The notes under the pieces were generated by a model, which was not told the DNA's origin, ran no database searches, and saw only the letters and a list, made by a program, of their open reading frames with translations. A stretch of DNA of 64,000 nt from CAADGN01 sp035443945 (lineage in GTDB: Bacteria; Planctomycetota; Phycisphaerae; Phycisphaerales; UBA1924): NCBI GenBank assembly GCA_035443945.1, contig DAOMNQ010000002.1, forward strand, positions 1-64,000. Direction: 5' to 3'. A program made the translations under genes and the position numbers. Below are positions 48,776 through 56,952 of this stretch, in pieces; position 1 is the first letter of the stretch; each line of letters begins with the position of its first letter.

Positions 48776-48921
48776 GCCACGGATGGACACGGATGGACAC
48801 AAAGCATGAATGACGGAGGCACGTCAAGGGAACGGCGATTCCCCGGAGCAGGACGCGCCTCATGCCCGGCCTGTGCTTGTGCTTCTCTTTCTATCTGTGC
48901 CAATCTGTGCCTATCTGTGGC
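48776..48921. repeat. imperfect inverted pair of tandem decamers upstream of xylA
   Basis: The left part (48776-48800) is GCCAC followed by two copies of GGATGGACAC. The right part (48891-48920), read on the other strand, is GCCAC followed by AGATAGGCAC/AGATTGGCAC-like units. About 90 bases separate them. The build is the same as the 2.9-kb element, with tandem short units arranged head to head. Confidence 0.65.
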
Positions 48922-48945
48922 AAACTCGCATTGAGAAGGACCACC

Positions 48946-50118
48946 ATGCCCGACCCGTACACGCCGTCACCGAAGGACAAGTTCACGTTCGGCCTCTGGA
49001 CCGTCGGCAACACCGGGCGCGACCCGTTCGGCGAGCCGACGCGCCCGCGCTGGTCGCCCGCGGAGATCGTCGAACTCCTGGGCGAGGTCGGCGGCGTACA
49101 CGGCGTGAACTTCCACGACAACGACCTTGTGCCGATCGACGCGACGGAGGCCGAGGCGGAGGCGATCAAGCGGGAGTTCGCGGCCGCGCTGAAGCGCACG
49201 AAACTGCGCGTGCCGATGGCGACGACCAACCTGTTCAGCGACCCCGTCTTCAAGGACGGCGCGTTCACCAGCAACGACGCCGAGGTGCGCGCGTACGCCG
49301 TGCAGAAGACGATGCGGGGGATGGACCTCGGGGCGGAGTTCGGGGCGCAGGTGTAGGTCTTCTGGGGCGGGCGTGAGGGCACCGAAACGGACGCCGCGAA
49401 GGACCCGATCGAGGCGGAGGAGCGCTTCCGGCGTGCGATGAACTTCCTGTGCCGGTACTCGATGGAGCGTGGCTACGGCTACCGCTTCGCGCTCGAGGCG
49501 AAGCCGAACGAGCCGCGCGGCCACATGTTCTTCCCGACGACCGGGCACTATCTGGCGTTCATCGGCACCCTCGACCACCCGGAGATGGTGGGCGTGAACC
49601 CGGAGGTCGCGCACGAGCACATGGCGGGGCTGAACTTCGTGCACGCGGTCGCGCAAGCGCTCGGCGCGGGCAAACTTTTCCACATCGACCTCAACGACCA
49701 GGAGTTCGGACGCTACGACCAGGACTTCCGGTTCGGCTCGGCGAACCTGAAGCAGGCGTTCTTCCTCGTGAAACTCCTCGAAGAGCGGAAGTGGGACGGT
49801 TACCGCCACTTCGACAGCCACCCCTACCGCACCGCCGACCGCGCCGACGTGATCGAGTTCGCCCGAGGCAGCATGAGGACATACCTGATCCTCCGCGAGA
49901 AGGCCCGGCGGTGGGCGAAGGACGGGGAAGTCCGCTCGCTGCTGCGCAAGATCGCACGCGAGTCAAAGGACGTCGACGCGTTGACGTCCTCGTTCTCGCT
50001 CGGCAGGGCGGAGACGCTGCTGGTGATGAGGTTCGACCGCGAGAAGTTGTCGGCACGACCACTGCCCTACGAGCGCATGGACCAGCGGACGATGGAGATC
50101 CTGTTGGGCGTGGACTGA
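48946..50118 (+). pseudogene. xylA: xylose isomerase with in-frame amber stop
   Basis: 391 codons in one frame encode a full XylA. It opens MPDPYTPSPKDKFTFGLWTV and has the metal and catalytic segments NFHDNDLVPIDA, VFWGGREGTETDAAKD, ALEAKPNEPRGHMFF, FHIDLNDQEFGRYDQDFRFG and FDSHPYRT. A TAG at 49354-49356 replaces the residue that is Tyr in homologues (ETYVFWGG-type segment: AQV-stop-VFWGG), so TAC or TAT to TAG is a single-base change. Downstream of it the frame is open to the normal end. As read, the gene would give a 136-aa stump and cannot be functional without readthrough, restart or a sequencing error. lgt and glmS also end in TAG, so amber is used as a stop here. The start ATG follows GAGAAGGA. 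Confidence 0.9.
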
Positions 50119-50119
50119 C

Positions 50120-50701
50120 CTAGCCCTCGCGCCGCTCGGACTTCAAGCCGACCGTCTCGGCCTCGTGTGCCATGGGCTGTGCAGGTGGCTCCTCAGCTCT
50201 CTCCGGCCAGGCATTGTCCGCGAATCGGCCCGTCTTCAGACCCCAGATGGTGTGGACGACGCGGGTGACCATGATGCCGGTGGCGAACCCGATGACAAAC
50301 GCCCAGCCGTGGGAGACGCCGAAGGCCTCCTGGAGGGTGTACATCAGGCCCATCGCCGTGGTGTAGTAGACGGGCGAGAGCATCGCCCGCTCGAACTGGA
50401 TGAGCGAGGCATCCTTGAGGAAGGACCGCGTCGAGCTGCGCTGCCTCGCCCCTTTCTGCAGCGGCTTCCAGTGATTCGCGAGCCAGTGAAGGGCGAAGTA
50501 GATCACCACGTCCACGACGAGGTCGATGCCGCCGGCCGCCAGCGTCACCAGGAACGGATGCTCGTCCGCGCCGATCCAGTTCCCGACGACGGTGACGGGC
50601 CACTTGGCAATGAGAATCGCAAGCAGGCCCGCGGCCACGATGTTCGCGTTGATGTTGACGATCCGCTTGCGCTGGTAGATCTCGAAGAGCCGCTCGAACA
50701 T
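50120..50701 (-). CDS. small integral membrane protein
   Basis: 193 aa from the ATG at 50701, family not recognised. Membrane helices occur at about residues 17-37 (NINANIVAAGLLAILIAKWP), 47-75 (VTLAAGGIDLVVDVVIYFALHWLAN) and 110-150 (SPVYYTTAMGLMYTLQEAFG; GWAFVIGFATGIMVTRVVHT). The C-terminal 30 residues are charged and cytoplasmic. It resembles small planctomycete membrane proteins of unknown function. It is convergent with xylA, with one base between stops, and lies 10 bases downstream of the split DNA methyltransferase on the same strand, so it may share that transcript. Confidence 0.75.
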   Translation of the reverse strand: MFERLFEIYQRKRIVNINANIVAAGLLAILIAKWPVTVVGNWIGADEHPFLVTLAAGGIDLVVDVVIYFALHWLANHWKPLQKGARQRSSTRSFLKDASLIQFERAMLSPVYYTTAMGLMYTLQEAFGVSHGWAFVIGFATGIMVTRVVHTIWGLKTGRFADNAWPERAEEPPAQPMAHEAETVGLKSERREG

Positions 50702-50711
50702 GGGGCGAATC

Positions 50712-51535
50712 CTAGGGCAGGACGGGATCGGGCCGGGCCGCCGCCACGCTCCGCAGCCGGTCGCGGGCGATCCGTATCGCGTCCGGGTTCGGGTCGCACG
50801 CGAACGCCCGGCGCCCCGAGGCCGCCGCAGCGACCGGCGTCGTCCCGCTGCCGCAGCACGGGTCAAGCACGATGCCGCCCGGCGGACAGCAGGCCCGCAC
50901 CAGCACGTCCAGCAACGCGAGAGGCTTCTGCGTGGGATACCCGGTCCGTTCGACGGCCATGTTGTTGATCGAGGGGATCAGGAGCACGTCGGTGGCCTTC
51001 TTGGTGCGGCCGCGCAGGCGTCGGCTCGTCGCCGGGACGCGGGGCGGGTCGAACCAGTACCGCTCCGGATCGACGGCGTAGAAGAGGATGTCGTCGTGCT
51101 TGCGGGCGAAGCGCCGGGGCGACGAGCCTCCCAGCCCGTAGGCCCAGACGAGGTGGTTGACGAACCGATCCGCGCCGAGCAGGCGATCAAGCAGCACCCT
51201 CGCGTGGTGGCTTNNNNNNNNNNCACCAGACCTGGATTGGAAAGGCGCTGCGTGATGGAGATTCTATTTTCGCCGTTTTGCAATGTGGCGGGCAGCGTGG
51301 CCGCCAGCCGATCTTCGATCCAGTCGACCCAGCCATCGACCGTCGGCCACGAGTCGTCGAACCGGCCCGATCTGCCCTCGCGCGCACCACCGGTATTGAA
51401 CGGCGGATCGGCGTACAACAAGTCAATGCTCGCCGGCGCCAGCGTCGCAGCGGCGTCCAGCCAATCGGCGCACGCGAGCAGGACCGGCGCGTCGCCCGGC
51501 GCATCGCCCTCGGGCGTGGTCCAGCACCGCGGCAT
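50712..51535 (-). CDS. site-specific DNA methyltransferase split by scaffold gap
   Basis: A DNA amino-methyltransferase of beta type (catalytic motif first, SAM motif last). The catalytic motif is LLYADPPFNTG (DPPF) near residue 40. After the gap come RVLLDRLLGADRFVNHLVWAYGLGG and HDDILFYA, then the SAM-binding DPCCGSGTTPVAAAASGRRA near the end. The gap (51214-51223) lies between them and is not frame-preserving as 10 bases; the true length should be 2 modulo 3. The bases just before the gap (51224-51283) are about 51 % GC and translate to a non-homologous stretch (QNGENRISITQRLSNPGLV), so they may be an assembly artefact. No restriction enzyme is adjacent. Confidence 0.82.
51214..51223. other. 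assembly gap (10 N) inside the DNA methyltransferase gene
   Basis: Ten Ns divide the methyltransferase between its DPPF and SAM motifs. The frames on the two sides do not match a 10-base gap, so its length is nominal. Confidence 0.98.
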
Positions 51536-51540
51536 GGCGT

Positions 51541-52887
51541 TCAGGCCGGCCCGACCGGGGCACGCCCGACGGAGACGTAGCGGAAGCCAAGCGGCACGAC
51601 GTCCTCGGCGTGGTAGAGGTTGCGGCCGTCGAAGATGACTCTCAACCTCATCAGCCCCGCGAGTTTCTCGAAGTTGGGGCTTTTGAACTCGTCCCAGTCC
51701 GTGCAGATCACCAGCGCATCAGCCCCCTTCGCGGCGTCGTAGATGTCCTTTGCGATCGTCATCTCAGGACCGATCTCCGCACCGGCGTTCGCGGCGGCGA
51801 CAGGGTCGTAGCCGCGCACGCTCGCGCCCTGCTTGAGCGCAGCCCGGATGAGCGTCAGCGCGGGCGCCTCGCGGATGTCGTCGGTCCGCGGCTTGAAGGC
51901 CAGTCCCCAGAAGGCGAGCGCCTTGCCTCGCAGGCCGCCGGAGGCCGCGAAGTGATCCGCGATCTTGCCGAAGAACCGCTCGCGCTGCCGGCGGTTGACT
52001 TCATCAACAGCCTTGGAGAGGGCCATGTCGTAGTCGGACTGCTCACCCATAGCGATGCACGCCCGCGTGTCCTTCGGAAAACACGACCCGCCGTAGCCCA
52101 GCCCTGGGTACAGGAAGTGGTGCCCGATCCGCTTGTCCGAGCACATCCCCTCGCGCACGCGGTTGATGTCCGCCCCGTACAACTCGCAGAGATTCGCCAT
52201 CTCGTTGATGAAACTGATCTTGGTCGCCAGGAAGTTGTTCGCCGCGTACTTCACCATCTCGGCGGAGAGCACGTCCATGATGAAGACCGGGTGCCCATTG
52301 CGGACGAAGGGGTCGTAGATGTGCCTGAAGACCTTGGCCGTGTGCTCGTCCTCGACCCCGACCACGACCCGGTCGGGCTTGTTGAAGTCGTTGACGGCGT
52401 CCCCTTCCTTGAGAAACTCAGGGTTGTCGGCGACGCTGAAGGGAACGGCAGGACCGACGCGAGCACGGATGCGATCTCTGACGGCGAAGGTCGTGCCCAC
52501 AGGGACGGTGCTCTTGAGCACGATGATCTTCGGCTCCTGTTTCGGGCCGAGGGCGGCGATCGCCTCCCCGATGTCGTCGGCCGCCTTCTCAACCTGGGAC
52601 ATGTCCGTCCGACCGTCCGCCCCGGTCGGCGTGCCGACGCAGATGAAGACCACCTGGGCATCGCGGTACGCCTCGTCGGGATCGGTCGTGAATCGAAGAC
52701 GCCCCGCGGCGACGTTCCGGACAAGGATCTCCGACAGCCCCGGCTCGTAGATCGGGCAGACCCCGGCCCGGAGTTTCTCGATCTTGGCGGGGTCCACGTC
52801 GAGGCAGGTCACGTCGTTCCCCGTGTTGGCGAAGCAGACGCCCGTCACCAGCCCGACGTAGCCCGTCCCGACCATCGTCATCCGCAT
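51541..52887 (-). CDS. ugd: UDP-glucose 6-dehydrogenase
   Basis: 448-aa NAD-dependent dehydrogenase that oxidises UDP-glucose to UDP-glucuronate for acidic polysaccharides. The NAD fold is MRMTMVGTGYVGLVTGVCFA, the bound region VFICVGTPTGADG is conserved, the catalytic Cys is in LGYGGSCFPKDTRA and the C-terminal domain has LAFWGLAFKPRTDDIRE. It is a single domain with UDPGP/Rossmann parts in the usual order. The promoter on the minus strand is good: TTGAGC (52954-52949) and TATAGT (52932-52927), 16 bases apart, with a leader of about 30 bases. The split methyltransferase lies six bases downstream. It works with galE and the GT2 enzyme in glycan supply. Confidence 0.96.
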   Translation of the reverse strand: MRMTMVGTGYVGLVTGVCFANTGNDVTCLDVDPAKIEKLRAGVCPIYEPGLSEILVRNVAAGRLRFTTDPDEAYRDAQVVFICVGTPTGADGRTDMSQVEKAADDIGEAIAALGPKQEPKIIVLKSTVPVGTTFAVRDRIRARVGPAVPFSVADNPEFLKEGDAVNDFNKPDRVVVGVEDEHTAKVFRHIYDPFVRNGHPVFIMDVLSAEMVKYAANNFLATKISFINEMANLCELYGADINRVREGMCSDKRIGHHFLYPGLGYGGSCFPKDTRACIAMGEQSDYDMALSKAVDEVNRRQRERFFGKIADHFAASGGLRGKALAFWGLAFKPRTDDIREAPALTLIRAALKQGASVRGYDPVAAANAGAEIGPEMTIAKDIYDAAKGADALVICTDWDEFKSPNFEKLAGLMRLRVIFDGRNLYHAEDVVPLGFRYVSVGRAPVGPA

Positions 52888-52926
52888 CGCGTGTCCCTCA
52901 CCTGTGCTTCCCCGGCGCGGGCTTCG

Positions 52927-52954
52927 ACTATAGGCGGCGCCCCGCGAGGCTCAA
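52927..52954 (-). promoter_or_regulatory. promoter of ugd (TTGAGC-16-TATAGT)
   Basis: On the minus strand TTGAGC (52954-52949) and TATAGT (52932-52927) with a 16-base spacer form the clearest complete housekeeping-type promoter in the window. It lies about 40 bases before the ATG. Confidence 0.5.
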
Positions 52955-52981
52955 CCGCCGGATGACGCTTGACTCCATCGC

Positions 52982-52987
52982 TACACT
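52982..52987 (+). promoter_or_regulatory. -10 element TACACT, leaderless start of methyltransferase gene
   Basis: TACACT ends eight bases before the ATG at 52996. The spacer is CCCGCCCC, with no Shine-Dalgarno site. Confidence 0.5.
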
Positions 52988-52995
52988 CCCGCCCC

Positions 52996-53823
52996 ATGCC
53001 CAGAACCACACGCAGAAAGCGCACCAGGTACACCGCCGCGACGGCCGATCGCCACATCCTCTACGGCCTCGCCGTACAGGACGTCGAGTCCGAGATCGAC
53101 TTCATCGAAGAGACATACCGGGAGTTGCGGGGCAAGCGCCCGAAGCGCCTCCGCGAGGACTTCTGCGGCACGGCCAACACCGCCTGCGAATGGGTGCGCC
53201 GCCGGCCCGGCAACCTCGCGTTCGGCGTTGACCTGTGCGCCGAGACGCTCGCCTGGGCCGAGGAGCACAACCTCGCCCGCCTCACCCCCGCGCAGCGAAA
53301 ACGCCTCACCCTCCTGAACCGGGACGTTCGCGACCCCGGCACCAAGGCCCAGCGCATGGACGCCGTGCTGGCCATGAACTTCTCGTACTGGATCTTCAAC
53401 ACCCGCGATGCCATGCGCGGCTACTTCGAGAGCGTCCGACGATCACTCGCCACCGGCGGAATCTTCTACCTCGACTTCTACGGCGGCTCCGACGCGCTGA
53501 AGGAAATGCGCGAGAAGCGCGACTGCGGCGGCTTCACATACGTCTGGGACCAGGCGAAGTACGACCCCATCTCCGGCGCCATGACCTGCCACATCCACTT
53601 CCACTTTCCCGACGGTTCCAAGATGAAGCGGGCCTTCACCTACCACTGGCGGCTGTGGACCCTGCCGGAGATTCGCGAACTGCTCCTCGAAGCAGGCTTC
53701 TCCCGCGTCACCGTCTACTGGGAGGAGGCCGACGACGAGGGCGAAGGCACGGGCGAGTTCCACCCCGCCGACGAGGGCGAGGCGGACTACGCCTTCATCT
53801 GCTACATCGTCGCCGAGCGATAG
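52996..53823 (+). CDS. class I SAM-dependent methyltransferase
   Basis: 275 aa from the ATG at 52996. A Rossmann methyltransferase fold with LREDFCGTANTACEWVRRR as the SAM loop (FCGTA instead of the common GxGxG), FGVDLCAETLAWAEEHNLA as the acidic strand end, LTLLNRDVRD and MDAVLAMNFSYWIFNTRDAM. A C-terminal ADYAFICYIV strand completes the fold. The N-terminal basic stretch (MPRTTRRKRTRYTAATADRH) is unusual and could bind RNA or DNA. The substrate is unknown. The start at 52996 fits a leaderless transcript: TACACT lies eight bases upstream, while the longer ATG at 52969 would start before that hexamer. It ends with TAG. The polyprenyl synthase gene follows after 57 bases. Confidence 0.82.
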   Translation: MPRTTRRKRTRYTAATADRHILYGLAVQDVESEIDFIEETYRELRGKRPKRLREDFCGTANTACEWVRRRPGNLAFGVDLCAETLAWAEEHNLARLTPAQRKRLTLLNRDVRDPGTKAQRMDAVLAMNFSYWIFNTRDAMRGYFESVRRSLATGGIFYLDFYGGSDALKEMREKRDCGGFTYVWDQAKYDPISGAMTCHIHFHFPDGSKMKRAFTYHWRLWTLPEIRELLLEAGFSRVTVYWEEADDEGEGTGEFHPADEGEADYAFICYIVAER

Positions 53824-53833
53824 GACGGGCCGC

Positions 53834-53839
53834 TAGAGT
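53834..53839 (+). promoter_or_regulatory. possible -10 element TAGAGT for the polyprenyl synthase gene
   Basis: TAGAGT lies 41 bases before the ATG at 53881, which has the ribosome site GGAGGGGAG. Confidence 0.35.
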
Positions 53840-53880
53840 TGGGCCTGCGGCGAACTCGCCATCTTGCCGGAGGGGAGCGC

Positions 53881-54921
53881 ATGAATCAACTGATCGAGGT
53901 TGACGATCGGCTTGCCCCGGTTCAGGGTGTGCTGGCCGACGCGCTCGCCCGAGTCGAGGCCAGGTTCGACGAGCAACTCGCCTCCGACCTGCCCGCCGTG
54001 CGCGAACTGTGCGCCCACGTCGAACGCTATCGCGGCAAGATGCTCCGTCCGACGCTGGTCGTTCTCTCTGCGCTTGCGGCCGACCCGCGAGCGGCCCGGC
54101 GCCCCGAGGCCACTCACGTGACCGACGCCCACGTGACCGTCGCGGCCGTCTGCGAGATGGTGCACATGGCGACGCTGGTGCACGACGACGTGCTCGACGA
54201 GGCGGAGAACCGCCGGCGCGGTCGCACCGTCAACCACCTCTACGGCAACGAGGCCGCCGTCATTCTGGGCGACTACCTCATCGCTTCCGCCTTTGAACTC
54301 TGCACGCAACTCGACAGCGTGTCGAGCGCACGGCTCATCGGCGGCGTGAGCATGACAACCTGCGCGGGCGAGTTGCTGCAACTCCGTTTCCGCGACGATT
54401 ACTCGATCGACGAACAGACGTACTTCGAGATCGTCGAACGCAAGACGGCCGCCCTCATCGCTGCGTCCTGCGAACTCGGCGCGCTCCACTCGAACCCGAA
54501 CCCCGAATCCGCCCGGCTGCTGGCGGAGTTCGGACGCCGGCTTGGGGTCGCCTTCCAGGTGCAGGACGACCTGCTGGACCTCACGGGCGAGGAGGCCATC
54601 GTCGGCAAATCACTGGGGCGCGATCTCGCCAAGGGCAAACTCACCCTCCCGATGATCCACCACCTCGCCAGGGCGACTCCGGCACAACGGGGGCGATCGC
54701 TCCGGCTCGCACAGTCCGCGGCCGGAATCGGCGGGGACGCGCACGATGCCGCCCGGCTGCTCCGTGATGCCCTCGACGAGACAGGATCGATCGCCCACGC
54801 CCGGGACACGGCCCGCAGACTGGCGGACGAGGCCCGCGAACTGCTAGGCGGCCTGCACGACTCGCCGGCGCGCGAGTTCCTCGACAGGCTCGCGGTGGCC
54901 GCCGTCGATCGCGCGTACTGA
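53881..54921 (+). CDS. polyprenyl diphosphate synthase
   Basis: 346-aa trans-isoprenyl diphosphate synthase (IspB/HepT-like), which builds the side chain of menaquinone. The first Asp-rich motif is LVHDDVLDEAENRRG-like (DDxxD), with RGRTVNHLYGNEAAVILGDYL following. The second Asp-rich motif is FQVQDDLLDLTG, then GKSLGRDLAKGKLTLPMI. The size and motifs fit medium- or long-chain synthases; the chain length cannot be read. The ATG at 53881 follows GGAGGGGAG and is preferred over the in-frame ATG at 53839. With ubiE elsewhere in the window it fits the quinone pathway, and it also relates to PopT by way of polyprenyl carriers. Confidence 0.93.
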   Translation: MNQLIEVDDRLAPVQGVLADALARVEARFDEQLASDLPAVRELCAHVERYRGKMLRPTLVVLSALAADPRAARRPEATHVTDAHVTVAAVCEMVHMATLVHDDVLDEAENRRRGRTVNHLYGNEAAVILGDYLIASAFELCTQLDSVSSARLIGGVSMTTCAGELLQLRFRDDYSIDEQTYFEIVERKTAALIAASCELGALHSNPNPESARLLAEFGRRLGVAFQVQDDLLDLTGEEAIVGKSLGRDLAKGKLTLPMIHHLARATPAQRGRSLRLAQSAAGIGGDAHDAARLLRDALDETGSIAHARDTARRLADEARELLGGLHDSPAREFLDRLAVAAVDRAY

Positions 54922-54988
54922 ACCGCCCGCCCAACGCTGCCCGAGGGGGGTGTCAGGCGCGGCCGACGCCTGGGGCACGAAGGCGGCG

Positions 54989-54994
54989 TACCCT
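54989..54994 (+). promoter_or_regulatory. -10 element TACCCT, leaderless start of tyrS
   Basis: TACCCT ends eight bases before the tyrS ATG at 55003. The spacer is TCGCCCCG and no ribosome site is present. Confidence 0.5.
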
Positions 54995-55002
54995 TCGCCC
55001 CG

Positions 55003-56298
55003 ATGACGGCTCGACCGGACTTCCTCGACGAGATCGCCTGGCGTGGACTGCTCCACCAGTGCACGGACGAAGCGGGCCTGCGCCGCCACCTCGCCACGGG
55101 ATCGCGCCGGGCCTACGCAGGCTTCGACCCGACGGCGGACTCGCTCACCATCGGCAACCTCGTGCCGATCACCGCCCTCGCGCACCTCCAGCGGGCCGGG
55201 CACACGCCGGTCGTGGTCATGGGGGGGGGGACCGGGCTGATCGGCGACCCCTCCGGCAAGTCCGCCGAGCGGCTCCTGATGACGCGCGATCTCGTCGAGG
55301 CGAACGTGAGCAGCCAGCGGCGCATCTTCGAGGCGCTGCTCGACTTCTCCGGCCCGAACGCCGCCGTCATCGTCAACAACGCCGACTGGCTCTGCGGGCT
55401 GGGCTACCTCGACGTGCTGCGCGACGTGGGCAAGCACTTCTCCGTGAACATGATGATCCAGAAGGAGTCCGTGCGCGAACGGCTGCACAACCGCGACCAC
55501 GGCATCTCGTACACCGAGTTCAGTTACATGATCCTGCAGGCGTACGACTTCTGGCACCTGCACAGCCAAATGGGCGTCACCATCCAGATGGGCGGCTCCG
55601 ACCAGTGGGGAAACATCGTCTGCGGCGCGGACCTCATCCGCCGCATGGCGCACGATCACTCGGTCGAGACCTTTGGCCTCACCGCCCCGCTCGTCACCCG
55701 CTCCGACGGGGGCAAGTTCGGCAAGACCGAGGCCGGCGCGATCTGGCTCACCGCCGACCGCACCAGCCCCTACGCCTTCTACCAGTTCTGGCTCAACGCC
55801 GCAGACGATGACGCCGTGCGGTTCCTGCGGCTCTTCACGCTCCTGTCACGCGAGGAGATCGACGCCCTCGCCGCCGCCCACGCGAGCAACCCCGGCGCAC
55901 GTGAGGCCCAGCGCACGCTCGCCCGGCACGTCACCGCCCGCCTCCACGGGCAGTCCGAGGCCGACCTCGCCGAGCGGGCGTCGCAGGCGCTCTTCTCCGG
56001 CGACATCGCGGGGCTCCCGCCCGCGACGCTCGAGCAGGCGCTCGCCGGCGCGCCGAGCAGCGACCACCCGCGCGACCGACTGGCGGGGGGGGGCGTCGCC
56101 CTGCTCGACCTGCTCGTCGAGACCGGCCTGGCCAAGAGCAAGCGCGAGGCCCGCGAGTTCCTGGCCTCCGGGTCCGTCTCGGTCAACGGCGTGCCGGCCG
56201 GCACGGACCGCACCCTGACGAGTGCCGACCTCCTCCACGGCCGCTTCCTGGCCCTGCGAAGGGGCAAGAAAACCTGGCACCTGACGCGCTGGTCCTGA
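55003..56298 (+). CDS. tyrS: tyrosyl-tRNA synthetase
   Basis: 431-aa class I synthetase of the TyrRS1 type. The HIGH-like motif is ADSLTIGNLVPI, the tyrosine site YAGFDPTA and QMGGSDQWGNIVCG is intact, and the KMSKS-like motif is KFGKTEAGAIWL. The C-terminal S4 RNA-binding domain (about residues 360-430) has REAREFLASGSVSVNGVP. The length is typical (400-430 aa). The gene is leaderless: TACCCT eight bases before the ATG, no Shine-Dalgarno site, and no T-box in the 80-base upstream gap. A run of G (GGGGGGGGGG, 55221-55230) inside the gene is a likely sequencing-sensitive site, but the frame is intact. Confidence 0.96.
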   Translation: MTARPDFLDEIAWRGLLHQCTDEAGLRRHLATGSRRAYAGFDPTADSLTIGNLVPITALAHLQRAGHTPVVVMGGGTGLIGDPSGKSAERLLMTRDLVEANVSSQRRIFEALLDFSGPNAAVIVNNADWLCGLGYLDVLRDVGKHFSVNMMIQKESVRERLHNRDHGISYTEFSYMILQAYDFWHLHSQMGVTIQMGGSDQWGNIVCGADLIRRMAHDHSVETFGLTAPLVTRSDGGKFGKTEAGAIWLTADRTSPYAFYQFWLNAADDDAVRFLRLFTLLSREEIDALAAAHASNPGAREAQRTLARHVTARLHGQSEADLAERASQALFSGDIAGLPPATLEQALAGAPSSDHPRDRLAGGGVALLDLLVETGLAKSKREAREFLASGSVSVNGVPAGTDRTLTSADLLHGRFLALRRGKKTWHLTRWS

Positions 56299-56448
56299 CC
56301 CCTGCACGTCCTCGGACGCCGGATTTTTCCGCATTGTGGCCGGAAAGGGCTTCCCCTCGGAGTCCCGTCTTGGCATACTGGAGGGTGGCGCACGGATCGT
56401 GCCCGCGGGTCAGGGACGCCCGTGCCCGACATGCGAAAGGAGATCGCC

Positions 56449-56910
56449 ATGCACACCGTCGCGAACCTGCTCGCCGCGAAGCGCACCTGGGACGACTCGT
56501 ACGACCGGGTCGAGACGGTGGTGACCATCAAACCGGAGGCCACAGCCCGGAAGGCCGCCCGACTGATGAGCGACCGCCGCGTCGGTGCGCTCGTCGTCAC
56601 CGACCCGGCCAACCGGATGGTCGGCATCGTCACCGAGCGCGACGTGATGCGCCGGCTCGTCGCCGCCTCCAAACCCCCGGACTCGACCCACGTCAGCGAG
56701 ATCATGACGCGAGCGGTCCTCAGTTGCACGCCGCAGTCCACGCTCGACGAAGTGCGGCGGACAATGCGCGAGCGGCGCATCCGCCACGTCCCCGTGCTGG
56801 AGGACGGCCGCCCAACCGGCATGGTCTCCATCGGCGACCTCAACGCCGCCATGAACCAGGACCTCAAGGTCACCGTGCGCGCAATGGAGGCGTACATCAC
56901 GCAAGGCTGA
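56449..56910 (+). CDS. tandem CBS-domain protein
   Basis: 153 aa from the ATG at 56449, with AAAGGAGA at 56436-56443; the in-frame ATG at 56422 lacks such a site. Two CBS domains fill the protein (about residues 15-75 and 85-150), with VGALVVTDPANRMVGIVTERDVMRR and IRHVPVLEDGRPTGMVSIGDL. The paired CBS module binds adenosine ligands (AMP, ATP, SAM) and acts as an energy sensor in other proteins. It has no other domain, so its partner is unknown. It is convergent with putA across a 42-base gap with a small stem (56932-56949). Confidence 0.9.
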   Translation: MHTVANLLAAKRTWDDSYDRVETVVTIKPEATARKAARLMSDRRVGALVVTDPANRMVGIVTERDVMRRLVAASKPPDSTHVSEIMTRAVLSCTPQSTLDEVRRTMRERRIRHVPVLEDGRPTGMVSIGDLNAAMNQDLKVTVRAMEAYITQG

Positions 56911-56952
56911 CAAAGCGCGCACCACGCTTGCCGATGCTGAACTGCATCGCGG

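Noticed and set aside
49354..49356. Reassigned amber codon (or pyrrolysine-like) in xylA
   Set aside because: TAG ends several normal genes in this window, and the site corresponds to a conserved Tyr, so a one-base change or sequencing error is simpler.
50712..51535. Restriction-modification system
   Set aside because: Two methyltransferase genes are seen in the window but no nuclease or specificity gene is next to either; both are treated as orphan enzymes.
55221..55230. Frameshift at the G-run in tyrS
   Set aside because: The frame and all motifs continue intact across the run.
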